The notes beneath the pieces were generated by a model. That model was not told where the DNA came from. It searched no databases and was given only the letters and a program-made list of their open reading frames with translations. A program made the position numbers and the translations under genes. Positions 41,261-50,554 of a stretch of DNA of 53,952 nucleotides are shown here, in pieces; within the stretch, counting starts at the first letter, position 1, and every line of letters starts with the position of its first letter. Location of the stretch: positions 1 through 53,952 of the forward strand of contig NZ_JAPOHA010000015.1 in NCBI RefSeq assembly GCF_026672255.1, written 5' to 3'. Source of the stretch: Caproiciproducens galactitolivorans. GTDB taxonomy: Bacteria; Bacillota; Clostridia; Oscillospirales; Acutalibacteraceae.

Positions 41261-42475
41261 ATGAAGTTTATTGAAGGCGGGGTCACAGCGGCCCAAGGAT
41301 TTACCGCGGCGGGGATTTTCTGCGGTATCCGGAAAAATAAAACAAAACCCGATCTGGCAATGATTTATGCAAAGACGCCGTGTGCGGCGGCGGCGGTCTA
41401 TACGCAGAATCTTGTAAAAGGCGCGCCGCTCCGCGTAACGCAGAAAAATCTTTCCGACGGAAAGGCGCAGGCGGTGCTCTGCAATTCGGGCAACGCGAAT
41501 ACCTGCAACGCCGACGGCGAGGAAAAAGCGTGGAAAATGTGTGAAATCGCCGCCAAGGCGCTGAATATCCGGCCGCAGGATGTCATTGTTGCTTCCACGG
41601 GGGTCATTGGGCAGGTGCTTCCGATTGAACCGATTGAAAACGCCGCGCCCGCGCTGGCAAAGGCGCTTTCAAGGGACGGCTCCGAAAGCGCCGCCCGGGC
41701 GATTATGACCACCGATACAAAGGTAAAGAATTTGTCCGTAGAGGTTTTCGTCGGTGGGAAACCCGTACGCATCGGGGGAATCGCCAAAGGCTCCGGGATG
41801 ATTCATCCCAATATGGCGACCATGCTCTGCTTTTTGACCACGGACGCGTCCATCTTGCCGGAAGTGCTGAATAAGGCTCTGCACGAGGCGGTTAATGTCA
41901 GCTTTAATATGGTCAGCGTAGACGGCGACACGTCCACAAACGACATGGTGTCCATCATGGCTTCGGGGCTTGCCGGGAATGAAACCATCCCTGCGGATTC
42001 ACAGGAATACAACGCGTTTACCGAAGCGCTCACCGCCCTGTGCACCGTGCTCGCAAGGGAAGTCGCCGGGGACGGCGAGGGCGCAACGAAGCTGCTCATT
42101 AGCCATGTGACCGGCGCGAAAAGCCCCGAAGACGCGCGGCTTGCGGCAAAGGGCGTTATCTGTTCCAGCCTGTTCAAGGCGGCAATGTTCGGCGCGGACG
42201 CGAACTGGGGCCGCGTGCTCTGCGCGATCGGCTATTCGGGCGCGCAGACCGATATTCAGGCGGTCGATGTTTCCTTTGCATCGGATGCCGGAAAAATCGA
42301 AGTGTGCAGAAACGGCGCCGGGGTCGATTTTGACGAGGGCCTGGCAAAGAAAATTCTGACATGCAGTGAAATCAATACGGAGATTACCCTGCACGACGGT
42401 GATTCGGAAGCCACCGCATTCGGATGCGACCTTACCTATGATTATGTAAAGATAAACGGGGATTACAGAACCTGA
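41261..42475 (+). CDS. argJ: Bifunctional ornithine acetyltransferase/N-acetylglutamate synthase
   Basis: 404 residues. Self-cleavage site in GSGMIHPNMATMLCFLTTDA, with nucleophile Thr187, so the chain splits into two subunits. It moves the acetyl group from acetylornithine to glutamate and so recycles it, which agrees with the absence of argA and argE here. aaggag precedes the ATG. Whether it can also use acetyl-CoA cannot be seen. Confidence 0.96.
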   Translation: MKFIEGGVTAAQGFTAAGIFCGIRKNKTKPDLAMIYAKTPCAAAAVYTQNLVKGAPLRVTQKNLSDGKAQAVLCNSGNANTCNADGEEKAWKMCEIAAKALNIRPQDVIVASTGVIGQVLPIEPIENAAPALAKALSRDGSESAARAIMTTDTKVKNLSVEVFVGGKPVRIGGIAKGSGMIHPNMATMLCFLTTDASILPEVLNKALHEAVNVSFNMVSVDGDTSTNDMVSIMASGLAGNETIPADSQEYNAFTEALTALCTVLAREVAGDGEGATKLLISHVTGAKSPEDARLAAKGVICSSLFKAAMFGADANWGRVLCAIGYSGAQTDIQAVDVSFASDAGKIEVCRNGAGVDFDEGLAKKILTCSEINTEITLHDGDSEATAFGCDLTYDYVKINGDYRT

Positions 42476-42496
42476 TAAAAAACGGGAAGTGACACA

Positions 42497-43354
42497 ATGA
42501 ATATCAGCAACGCCGACAGGGCGAAGGTATTGGTTCAGGCATTGCCGTACATACAGAAATATGCAGGCAAGACGATTGTCGTAAAATACGGCGGAAACGC
42601 CATGGTGAATGAAGACCTGAAAAAAGCGGTCATGAGCGACATCGTCCTGATGCAGCTCGTCGGCATTAACGTGGTGCTGGTGCACGGCGGCGGGCCGGAA
42701 ATCAGCGGCATGCTGAAAAAGGTTGGTAAAGAAAGCCGCTTTGTCGAAGGAATGCGCGTTACGGACGGCGAAACCATGGAGATCGTTCAGATGGTGCTTG
42801 CCGGGAAGGTGAACAAAGACCTGGTTCAGCTTCTGGAGCGGCACAATGGGCGCGCAATCGGCCTTTGCGGGCTGGACGGCGGCATGCTCAAGGCAAAGAA
42901 GCTTTCCGGGGCGGAAGATCTGGGTTACGTCGGCGAAATTACCGAAGTGCAGCCCGCTATTATTACGAACGCAACCGCCAACGGCTATGTGCCGATTATC
43001 GCCACCGTTGCGGGCGGGAACGGCGGCGAGGTCTACAATGTAAACGCGGATATTGCCGCTTCCTGCATCGCGGCGGAGCTGGGCGCCGAAAAGCTGATTC
43101 TGATGACGGACGTCCGCGGCCTTTTGCGCGATAAGGACGACGAAGAGTCCATTATCCCGGTTGTGAATGTCAGCGATGTGCCGAAGCTGCAAAATCAGGG
43201 GATTATCAGCGGAGGCATGATTCCGAAAATCGACTGCTGTGTGGAGGCGGTGCGGCGCGGCGTGGGCCGGGCGCATATGATCGACGGCAGAATCCCGCAT
43301 TCCATCTTAATCGAGCTGTTTTCCGACGAGGGCATCGGCACGATGCTCTGCTGA
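42497..43354 (+). CDS. argB: Acetylglutamate kinase
   Basis: 285 residues. KYGGNAM and VLVHGGGPEISGML, the phosphate-binding Gly-rich loops, and TDVRGLLRDKDDEES are typical. It phosphorylates N-acetylglutamate. The N-terminal helix suited to the hexameric arginine-inhibited form is present (NADRAKVLVQALPYIQKYAG), so feedback by arginine is possible. argD follows by 22 bases. Confidence 0.97.
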   Translation: MNISNADRAKVLVQALPYIQKYAGKTIVVKYGGNAMVNEDLKKAVMSDIVLMQLVGINVVLVHGGGPEISGMLKKVGKESRFVEGMRVTDGETMEIVQMVLAGKVNKDLVQLLERHNGRAIGLCGLDGGMLKAKKLSGAEDLGYVGEITEVQPAIITNATANGYVPIIATVAGGNGGEVYNVNADIAASCIAAELGAEKLILMTDVRGLLRDKDDEESIIPVVNVSDVPKLQNQGIISGGMIPKIDCCVEAVRRGVGRAHMIDGRIPHSILIELFSDEGIGTMLC

Positions 43355-43376
43355 TTTTGATTACGGAGGGGTGAAA

Positions 43377-44546
43377 ATGACCTTTGAAGAAATAAAGGAA
43401 CAGAATGAACAATCCATCATGCATACCTACGGGCGTTTTCCGGTCGCGCTCGTTTCCGGTCATGGCGTAAAGGCCGTTGACAGCGAAGGAAAAGAATATA
43501 TCGATTTCACAAGCGGAATCGGGGTAAATTCCCTCGGCTACTGCGACGAAAAATGGGTGCAGGCGGTCGCGAAGCAGGCCGCGAAATTACAGCATACTTC
43601 GAATTTATATTACAGTCCGGTGCAGAATGAATTGGCGCAAACACTCTGCGGCTTGATGGGCTTCTCAAGGGTGTTTTTCGGAAACTCCGGCGCGGAAGCG
43701 AATGAATGCGCGATCAAGCTTGCGCGAAAATACGGCACCGACACCTACGGCGAAAATCATCATCATATCGTAACGCTGCAAAATTCCTTCCACGGCCGCA
43801 CGGTCACCACGCTGGCCGCCACGGGACAGGACGGTTTTCATCAGTATTTTACCCCGTTTACCCCGGGCTTCTCCTACGCGAAGCCGGAAATGGGCAGCAT
43901 TAAAGAATCGGTGAACGGCAATACCTGTGCGGTCATGATCGAAATGATACAGGGTGAGGGCGGCGTTGTTCCGCTTGACCCCGGATTTGTAAAAGAACTG
44001 GGCGCGTTCTGCAAGGAGCGGGATATCCTTCTTATCGTTGACGAGGTGCAGACCGGAATCGGAAGGACGGGCAAACTGTTCTGCTTCCAGAATTACGGTA
44101 TTCAGCCGGATGTTGTCACCAGCGCAAAAGGGCTGGGCGGCGGCCTGCCGATCGGCGCTTGTCTGTGCAGTGAACGGCTCAAAGACGTTTTGGGGCCGGG
44201 CATGCACGGTTCCACCTTCGGCGGGAACCCGGTCGTCTGCGCGGGCGCGCTTGCCGTGCTTGACCGGGTTGCGAAAGAAAGCTTTCTGGAAGAAGTCCGT
44301 CAAAAAGGGGAATATTTCAAAGAAAAACTGAGCGCCATGGAGGGAGTCGAATCCGTCCGCGGCATGGGGCTGATGCTCGGCGCGAAGCTGAAAAACAAAA
44401 CCGCGAAGGAAGCCGCGCAGAAATGCGCCGAAAACGGCCTTCTGGTTTTAACCGCGAAGGATTTGCTCCGCTTTCTGCCGCCGCTTGTGATCGATTACCC
44501 GGAAATTGACGCGGGGCTGGCGATTCTTTCGAAAGCCATTTCATAA
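43377..44546 (+). CDS. argD: Acetylornithine aminotransferase
   Basis: 389 residues, class III PLP enzyme. FGNSGAEANECAIKLAR, DEVQTGIGRTGKLFCFQ and PLP Lys in TSAKGLGGGLPIGAC. It makes N-acetylornithine from the semialdehyde. The ATG at 43377 lies six bases after ggaggg; a GTG at 43371 abuts that site. After it comes a 131-base gap with an AT-rich inverted repeat (44558-44578), TATAAT at 44646-44651 and then argF. Confidence 0.96.
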   Translation: MTFEEIKEQNEQSIMHTYGRFPVALVSGHGVKAVDSEGKEYIDFTSGIGVNSLGYCDEKWVQAVAKQAAKLQHTSNLYYSPVQNELAQTLCGLMGFSRVFFGNSGAEANECAIKLARKYGTDTYGENHHHIVTLQNSFHGRTVTTLAATGQDGFHQYFTPFTPGFSYAKPEMGSIKESVNGNTCAVMIEMIQGEGGVVPLDPGFVKELGAFCKERDILLIVDEVQTGIGRTGKLFCFQNYGIQPDVVTSAKGLGGGLPIGACLCSERLKDVLGPGMHGSTFGGNPVVCAGALAVLDRVAKESFLEEVRQKGEYFKEKLSAMEGVESVRGMGLMLGAKLKNKTAKEAAQKCAENGLLVLTAKDLLRFLPPLVIDYPEIDAGLAILSKAIS

Positions 44547-44677
44547 AGCTCTGCAATTTCTATATTATAAATAGAAACAAACGATAGGATATTTTTCCAA
44601 GTACAAGGCTGTAAAACGGGCAGGGCGGGGTATTACCTAATTTATTATAATTTAACCGAATTTTAAGGAGGGCAACT

Positions 44678-45586
44678 ATGAAACATCTGCTGAAAATGCT
44701 TGATCTGACAAGCGAGGACATCACCGGCATTCTGAATCTTGCCGACCAGTTGAAATACGAACAGAAGCACGGCATCGAGCACCGTCATCTGGCGGGCAAA
44801 ACCCTTGGCATGATTTTTGAAAAAGCGTCCACAAGGACCCGCGTTTCCTTCGAAGTGGGTATGTACCAGCTCGGCGGCCTGCCGATCTTCCTTTCCGTCA
44901 ACGATCTGCAGATCGGGCGCGGCGAACCGGTGCAGGATACCGCCCGCGTCCTTTCCCGTTACCTCGACGGCATCATGATCCGCACTTTCAAGCAGTCCGA
45001 GGTGGAAGCGCTTGCGCAGAACGGCTCCATCCCGATCATCAACGGCCTGACGGATTTTTCCCATCCCTGCCAGGTGCTTGCCGACCTCATGACCATCCGC
45101 GAGTACAAGGGAAGCCTTGAGGGGCTGAAGCTGTGCTTTATCGGCGACGGAAACAATATGATGAATTCCCTGATCGTTGCCGGCCTGAAAATGAAGATGG
45201 AAGTTGCCGTAGCCTGCCCCGCCGAGTATAAACCGAGCGCGGCCGTACTTGATTTTGCCGTGACCCATCCGGCGTTCAGCATCACCACCGACCCGAAGGA
45301 AGCCGCCAAAGGCGCCGACGTCGTCATTACCGACGTGTGGTCGTCCATGGGAATGGAAGACGAGGAAAAGAAACGCCGCGAAGCGTTCAAGGGCTTCCAG
45401 GTCAACGAAGAAATCATGTCCGCCGCAAAGAGCGACGCGATGATTCAGCACTGTCTGCCCGCGCACCGCGGCGAAGAAATCACCGAAGAAATGTTTGAAA
45501 AGCATGCGAAGGAAATCTTTGACGAAGCGGAAAACCGCCTCCATGCGCAGAAGGCGGTTCTTGTTACCCTTTTGGGAAAAAAATAG
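44678..45586 (+). CDS. argF: Ornithine carbamoyltransferase
   Basis: 302 residues. Carbamoyl phosphate site EKASTRTRVSFEVG, ornithine-binding HCLPAHRGEEIT and SMGMEDE are present. It makes citrulline from ornithine and carbamoyl phosphate. aaggagg precedes the ATG. It is the last of the seven arginine genes, possibly with its own promoter (TATAAT at 44646). carAB is not in the window. Confidence 0.96.
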   Translation: MKHLLKMLDLTSEDITGILNLADQLKYEQKHGIEHRHLAGKTLGMIFEKASTRTRVSFEVGMYQLGGLPIFLSVNDLQIGRGEPVQDTARVLSRYLDGIMIRTFKQSEVEALAQNGSIPIINGLTDFSHPCQVLADLMTIREYKGSLEGLKLCFIGDGNNMMNSLIVAGLKMKMEVAVACPAEYKPSAAVLDFAVTHPAFSITTDPKEAAKGADVVITDVWSSMGMEDEEKKRREAFKGFQVNEEIMSAAKSDAMIQHCLPAHRGEEITEEMFEKHAKEIFDEAENRLHAQKAVLVTLLGKK

Positions 45587-45654
45587 GCATACGGAAAAAC
45601 AGTTTTATTCGTAGTTCCCCCGCGAAGCCATTTGGATGAGCGGTAAGCGTTCCA

Positions 45655-45720
45655 TAACGATTCCGTGGAGGAGCGCCGCTTGCGGCGCGGGGGAAACGGC
45701 GAAAGACGCTGTGCGTCTAT
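45655..45720 (-). repeat. Structured interspersed element, copy 2
   Basis: The reverse complement of this stretch matches 16625-16695, with the same hairpin order: gacgc-aca-gcgtc and gcgccgc-aa-gcggcgc within ccgt/acgg. It lies between the convergent argF and ypeB genes and runs into the last codons of ypeB, whose TAG stop (45717-45719) falls in the element. The rest of 45587-45654 shows nothing. Confidence 0.7.
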
Positions 45721-46991
45721 TTTACCAGAATGCCGTTGTCGGATTGCAGCAGAATGAGAATCTGCTCCTCATAGCCTGTCGTCGCGTTAATATAAACCAG
45801 TACGCGGTCCTTGTTCTGGCCGGTACATAAAAATTCATAACAGAGTACTTCGCTCAGTCCGGGGGTTGGTATCAAAGCCAGCCTCCGTTCTTCTATTTTC
45901 AGCTTCTTGCTGACGGAAGCCTGCGCCTGATCTGCGGAAATTTTCGCTTTTACCGTGCGGTCGTGGTGGTTCATAACATAGCCTGTAGAGTTGAACCGGA
46001 CGATTTCGCCGTTGTCCAGCGCCACGGATACTTTGACCAAATCCGGATAGTAGATAATATCGTTTTTATCATACGCGTAGTTGATGGTGCAGACGCCGTC
46101 GTTCATCACGTAATAGGTTTGTTTCATATCGGTGATTCCGTGCGCACTTAAAAAGTTTTCCGCTTTTTTGGCCGCGTCCTTGTAGCCCAGGTTTTCTGTC
46201 GTCACGCTGCGCATGTTGTCAAAGGTGGAAACAAATCCGCCGCGCTTTGTTACGCAGATGCGAAGTTTGCCGTCATTTGCGGTAAAATTGTAAGTGGGCA
46301 GGTTTCCGCCGTTGTCCTGCACGTGCGTCAGCTTATTGGAAGCAACCGACAGGAAATTTGCGGCGATGTTCTGCGCGTTGCCCTGCGGTATTTCCGCGCG
46401 CCCCTCGGTGAGCTTCGGTTTCATCTGGCTGATGTGGTCGGAAAACGGGCCGTCGTAAATCAGGGATGGGAAATTGGTGAAATCCTCGGACGTCTTTTTG
46501 AATTCATCCGCCAGTTTGTCCGACTGAATGTTGGTTTTTACATTTTGAAGCCCGGACTGCAAGGATTTCGCAAATTTCTCCAGATCCTGCATAGTCTTGT
46601 ACTCGTCGTCGGTGATTTTTTGGCCGGCGGAGACTTTTGTGGACATCGTCGTGGCAAAATCACCGACCTGCGTAACGAATTTGGATACGTTGTCGAGCGA
46701 ATGGTCGGTAACCGGCAGGACCGACAAAGCGGATTTTGCCATGGTGGACTCGCGCATCAGCTTGGAGGCCAGCCCGTTCTGCTGTGTCGCGGTATTCGCG
46801 TATACGGATTTGTTCAGCGTGGTTTCAATATTGGAAACACTCCCGCTTAAATCACCCAGCGCGCGTTTGTAGTTATAGTCCAGATACATTTTGTATTTGT
46901 TTGCTGAAGCATAGCCCGCGGCGGTTGTCGCGCCCAGCGTTACGATCAACGCGAGCGCGCCGACCAGCGTGGCGGTTCTTTTTTTATTCAT
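45717..46991 (-). CDS. ypeB: Spore germination protein YpeB
   Basis: 424 residues. N-terminal membrane anchor (about 7-28), helical region with NIETTLNKSVYANTATQQNG, and two PepSY-like repeats in the C-terminal half (AAKKAENFLSAHGITDMKQT; ADQAQASVSKKLKIEERRLA). YpeB holds the cortex lytic enzyme SleB in the spore. SleB is usually next to it but no sleB is in the window. cggggtg precedes the ATG. It shows that the organism makes spores. Confidence 0.88.
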   Translation of the reverse strand: MNKKRTATLVGALALIVTLGATTAAGYASANKYKMYLDYNYKRALGDLSGSVSNIETTLNKSVYANTATQQNGLASKLMRESTMAKSALSVLPVTDHSLDNVSKFVTQVGDFATTMSTKVSAGQKITDDEYKTMQDLEKFAKSLQSGLQNVKTNIQSDKLADEFKKTSEDFTNFPSLIYDGPFSDHISQMKPKLTEGRAEIPQGNAQNIAANFLSVASNKLTHVQDNGGNLPTYNFTANDGKLRICVTKRGGFVSTFDNMRSVTTENLGYKDAAKKAENFLSAHGITDMKQTYYVMNDGVCTINYAYDKNDIIYYPDLVKVSVALDNGEIVRFNSTGYVMNHHDRTVKAKISADQAQASVSKKLKIEERRLALIPTPGLSEVLCYEFLCTGQNKDRVLVYINATTGYEEQILILLQSDNGILVK

Positions 46992-47070
46992 ATTTATTCA
47001 CCCCGTTTTCCTATTTTTTACGGGTCGGACGGAAATATACAGTTTATTCATTTTTGTTCGGTTTTGGCAT

Positions 47071-47078
47071 GGTATAAT
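47071..47078 (+). promoter_or_regulatory. Extended -10 promoter for the amidotransferase-like gene
   Basis: TGG-TATAAT (TATAAT 47073-47078) has the TGn extension; the -35 at the right spacing is poor. The intergenic stretch 46992-47182 holds no other clear feature. Confidence 0.5.
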
Positions 47079-47182
47079 AAAAAAATATTCCATAATTTCT
47101 CTGAATTAAAAATCATTTCCAACAGTTGGAAATATATATAGATAGAAATTCATTGCAGATTTTGATTTCGGGAGGGATTCTG

Positions 47183-47893
47183 GTGGCGAAACCGGTAATT
47201 GGCGTTACCCCTCTTTTTGATACGGAACAGCAAAGGCTCTGGATGCGCCCGAATTATCTGCATGCGGTGGAAGAATCGGGCGGCATTCCGCTTGTTCTGC
47301 CGCTCATGCAGGACGAAGCCGATCTTGCGGCGCTGGCACAGCGGTGCGACGGCTTTTTGTTTTCCGGCGGGCCGGACCCGCATCCGGCGCTTTACGGCGA
47401 GGAAACGCTTCGCTTCTGCGGGGCGATCGACCAGCGCCGCGACCGGCTGGAAATTTCCCTTCTGCATCAGGCGCTGCGGCTCGACAAGCCTGTTTTTGGC
47501 ATCTGCCGCGGCATTCAGCTCTTCAACGCGGCGCTCGGCGGAAGCCTTTATCAGGATATCCCCGCGCAGACTGCGGGCGAACCGATTGCCCATTACCAGC
47601 AGCCGCCCTACGACGTGCCGGTGCACAGCGTCGAAATTGAAAAGGATACCCCGCTTTACGATATCCTAAAAAAAACAAAAATGATGGTAAACAGTATGCA
47701 CCATCAGGCGGTAAAAACCATCGCGCCCGCGCTCCGCTGCGCGGCAAAATCAAAGGACGGTCTGGTTGAATGCCTTTATATGCCGGGAAGGCGTTTTTTT
47801 ATGGGTGTGCAGTGGCATCCCGAATATCTTTTTGAGCCGGACAGCGACGGCGAGCGACTGTTTCAGGCGTTTCTTCTGGCGGCGGAAAAATAA
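47183..47893 (+). CDS. Class I glutamine amidotransferase-like hydrolase (peptidase C26)
   Basis: 236 residues from GTG at 47183, seven bases after gggagg; the frame continues upstream without a site. Catalytic Cys in FGICRGIQLFNAALGG and His in GVQWHPEYLF. FSGGPDPHPALYGEE is the mark of gamma-glutamyl-gamma-aminobutyrate hydrolase (PuuD-like) proteins. Likely substrates are gamma-glutamyl amides, but no polyamine genes are near. Next gene is murD, with its own promoter. Confidence 0.82.
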   Translation: MAKPVIGVTPLFDTEQQRLWMRPNYLHAVEESGGIPLVLPLMQDEADLAALAQRCDGFLFSGGPDPHPALYGEETLRFCGAIDQRRDRLEISLLHQALRLDKPVFGICRGIQLFNAALGGSLYQDIPAQTAGEPIAHYQQPPYDVPVHSVEIEKDTPLYDILKKTKMMVNSMHHQAVKTIAPALRCAAKSKDGLVECLYMPGRRFFMGVQWHPEYLFEPDSDGERLFQAFLLAAEK

Positions 47894-47972
47894 AGAAACC
47901 CCTCCCCGGAAGGCTTTTCTGCGGGGATATGCCCCTCTGCGCCATTTTAACGGGATTTTTCGCCGACTTTGC

Positions 47973-48001
47973 TTGCTATTTTTACCACAGATAAGTATAA
48001 T
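47973..48001 (+). promoter_or_regulatory. Sigma-A-type promoter of murD
   Basis: TTGCTA (47973-47978), 17-base spacer, TATAAT (47996-48001), 36 bases before the ATG. Confidence 0.78.
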
Positions 48002-48037
48002 ATTAACGTTAGTCTTTAAAGCAAGTCGGAGGCGCAT

Positions 48038-49423
48038 ATGAATATTCAGGATTTTTACCATTCCATAAACGGAAAGACCGTCGGCTTTTTAGGGATCGGC
48101 GGAAGCAATCTTCCCCTCATCAGGCTGTTTGCCGGGCACGGGGCGAAGGTCGCGGCGCGCGACCGCCGTACGGAGGAAAAACTTGGCGAAACGGCCGATG
48201 AGCTGAAAAAGCTCGGTGTGAAACTCCGCCTTGGAGACGATTACCTGCAAGACCTGAATGAGGAGATCCTTTTCCGCACCCCGGGAATGAAGTACTATCT
48301 TCCGGAACTGGTTGCGGCACGGAAACGCGGTACGGTGGTCACCTCCGAAATGGAGGTTTTTTTCGACCTCTGCCCCTGCAAAATCTATGCGGTAACCGGC
48401 AGCGACGGCAAAACGACGACGACAACGATTCTGTCGGAAATGCTGAAAGCCGAAGGAAAAACAGTTCATCTCGGCGGCAACATCGGAAATCCGCTTTTGC
48501 CCGGGATTGAAAAAATCCGTCCGCAGGACGCGGCGGTGGTCGAGCTTTCCAGCTTCCAGCTGATCTCCATGCGCCGCAGCCCGGATGTCGCGGTGGTAAC
48601 GAACGTTTCCCCGAATCATCTTGACATGCATAAGGACATGCAGGAATATATCGATGCGAAAAGGAATATCCTTTACCATCAGAATGCATTCGCAAGAGCG
48701 GTTATCAATGCGGATAACGAAATCACGGCGGGTTTTCTGAAAGACGTCCGGGGGGACGCCCTGTGCTTCAGCCGGAAGGAAAAATGTACGCGCGGTGCGT
48801 GGCTCAATGCCGAAAATGAGATTGTCATGACGCTGAACGGAACCGATACCCCCGTTCTGAGCGCTTCGGATATCAAAATCCCCGGAGGGCACAATATCGA
48901 AAATTACATGGCCGCCATCTGCGCGCTGTGGGGAACGGTCAGCATTGAAAATATGGTTCGGGTTGCAAAGAGCTTCAGCGGCGTGGAGCACCGGAGCGAA
49001 TTTGTGCGGGAATTGGACGGCGTGCAATACTATAACGATTCCATCGGCACCACGCCCAGCCGGACAATGAACGGAATGCTCCAGTTATTTGACCGCAAGC
49101 TGATTCTGATTGCGGGCGGCTACGATAAAAAAATCCCGTTTGATTCCTTTGGCCCCGCGGTAGTGGAGCATGTGAAAACCCTTGTGCTGATGGGCGCCAC
49201 CGCCGATAAGATCGAGGAAAGCGTGAAAGCGGCGCCGGAGTACCGGAGCGGAAGTCCCAAAATCCTGCATGCGGATTCGCTGGAACAGGCGGTTCAGCTC
49301 TGCCGAAAAGAAGCGGCCGCGGGGGATATCGTTGCGCTTTCTCCGGCCTGCGCGAGTTTTGATATGTTCCCGAACTATGAAACCCGCGGCGAGGAATTTA
49401 AAAGACTGGTCAACCTTTTATAA
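48038..49423 (+). CDS. murD: UDP-N-acetylmuramoyl-L-alanine-D-glutamate ligase
   Basis: 461 residues. Domain 1 GFLGIGGSNLPLIRLF; ATP loop AVTGSDGKTTTTTILSEML; ELSSFQL, NVSPNHLDMH and GGYDKKIPF are MurD hallmarks. It adds D-Glu to the peptidoglycan precursor in the cytoplasm. It stands alone and outside the usual dcw cluster. Start ATG follows cggaggcgc. A weak GC hairpin (about 49456-49480) follows without a T run. Confidence 0.94.
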   Translation: MNIQDFYHSINGKTVGFLGIGGSNLPLIRLFAGHGAKVAARDRRTEEKLGETADELKKLGVKLRLGDDYLQDLNEEILFRTPGMKYYLPELVAARKRGTVVTSEMEVFFDLCPCKIYAVTGSDGKTTTTTILSEMLKAEGKTVHLGGNIGNPLLPGIEKIRPQDAAVVELSSFQLISMRRSPDVAVVTNVSPNHLDMHKDMQEYIDAKRNILYHQNAFARAVINADNEITAGFLKDVRGDALCFSRKEKCTRGAWLNAENEIVMTLNGTDTPVLSASDIKIPGGHNIENYMAAICALWGTVSIENMVRVAKSFSGVEHRSEFVRELDGVQYYNDSIGTTPSRTMNGMLQLFDRKLILIAGGYDKKIPFDSFGPAVVEHVKTLVLMGATADKIEESVKAAPEYRSGSPKILHADSLEQAVQLCRKEAAAGDIVALSPACASFDMFPNYETRGEEFKRLVNLL

Positions 49424-49537
49424 TTGATAGGACGCGTATTCGGTAAAAAGGAAAGGTTTCCGCCGTTTGCGGCAGAGACCCGGAATATTGCGTGCTATTT
49501 GATATAGATGAATACAGCATTATAACGGAGTGAAAAT

Positions 49538-50554
49538 ATGGACGAACTGAAAGAACTGATTTTTCGGCTTTGCGAAGCACCCGGAACGCCCGGTGATGAA
49601 ATTACTGCGGCAAAAGCTGCGGCGACGGAGCTTTCCAAATATACAAGGGCACACATGGACCGAATGGGCAGTGTTGTTGCAAAATTTGGCAAACAGGGAG
49701 CGAAAAAGCATTTCCTGCTTGACGCGCATATCGATCAGATTGGCTTAATCGTAACGAATATCGACGAGCACGGGTTTATCCGCGCGGACCGCTGCGGCGG
49801 CGTGGACCGCCGTGTGCTGCCGGGCAGTCCGGTGACCATTTACGGCCGCGAGGTTTTGAGCGGGATTGTCTGCTGTACGCCGCCCCACCTTTCCGACGGG
49901 AAAGAGGACAAAATCCTCCCGGTGGATAAAATGGCGATCGACGCCGGTCTTTCCAAAGAGGAAGCCGACCGGCTGATTCGCCCGGGCGACCGGATTCTTC
50001 TGCGCTCCGAGCCGAGAAGCCTGCTCGGAACGCGCATTACCGCCGCCGGTCTGGACGACCGCGTCGGCGTTGCCGCGCTCATCCGCTGCGTTCAGCTTTT
50101 GCACGACAAGGACCTGAACTGCGAGGTAACGGTTCTTTGCAGCAGCCGGGAGGAAGTGGGCGGCCAAGGTGCCGTAACGGGCGCTTACGCGATCAATCCG
50201 ACCCACGCGCTGATTGTAGACGTCAGCTTTGCGGAGCAGCCGGGCGTGCCGCCGGAAAAATGCGGAAAGCTGGGCGGGGGGCCGATGATCGGCATCGCGC
50301 CGCCGCTGAACCGGGAGATGACGGAGCATTTGACGGAAACCGCGAAAAAATGCCATATCCCCTACACGCTGGAGGTGATGGGCGGCTCGACGGGAACCAA
50401 TTCCGACGAAATCGCCATGACGCGCAAGGGCGTACAATCCCAGCTGATTTCCATCCCTCTGCGCTATATGCATACGCCGGTCGAGGTCATTGACCTCGAG
50501 GACGTGGAGCGTACCGCCCGGCTGATGGCGGAATACATAAAGGGGGTGGAATGA
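49538..50554 (+). CDS. M42-family metallo-aminopeptidase, first copy
   Basis: 338 residues. Zinc ligands appear in LDAHIDQIGL, GLDDRVGVAALI and SREEVGGQGA, with the C-terminal STGTNSDEIA and YMHTPVEVID. M42 enzymes form large tetrahedral particles and trim peptides in the cytoplasm. aacggagtg precedes the ATG. The second M42 gene overlaps its end by four bases, which suggests mixed assemblies. Confidence 0.92.
   Translation: MDELKELIFRLCEAPGTPGDEITAAKAAATELSKYTRAHMDRMGSVVAKFGKQGAKKHFLLDAHIDQIGLIVTNIDEHGFIRADRCGGVDRRVLPGSPVTIYGREVLSGIVCCTPPHLSDGKEDKILPVDKMAIDAGLSKEEADRLIRPGDRILLRSEPRSLLGTRITAAGLDDRVGVAALIRCVQLLHDKDLNCEVTVLCSSREEVGGQGAVTGAYAINPTHALIVDVSFAEQPGVPPEKCGKLGGGPMIGIAPPLNREMTEHLTETAKKCHIPYTLEVMGGSTGTNSDEIAMTRKGVQSQLISIPLRYMHTPVEVIDLEDVERTARLMAEYIKGVE

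Noticed and set aside
49499-49526. Promoter-like TTGATA-N16-TATAAC before the first M42 gene
   Set aside because: The -10 is only 11 bases from the ATG, so the transcript would lose its ribosome site.
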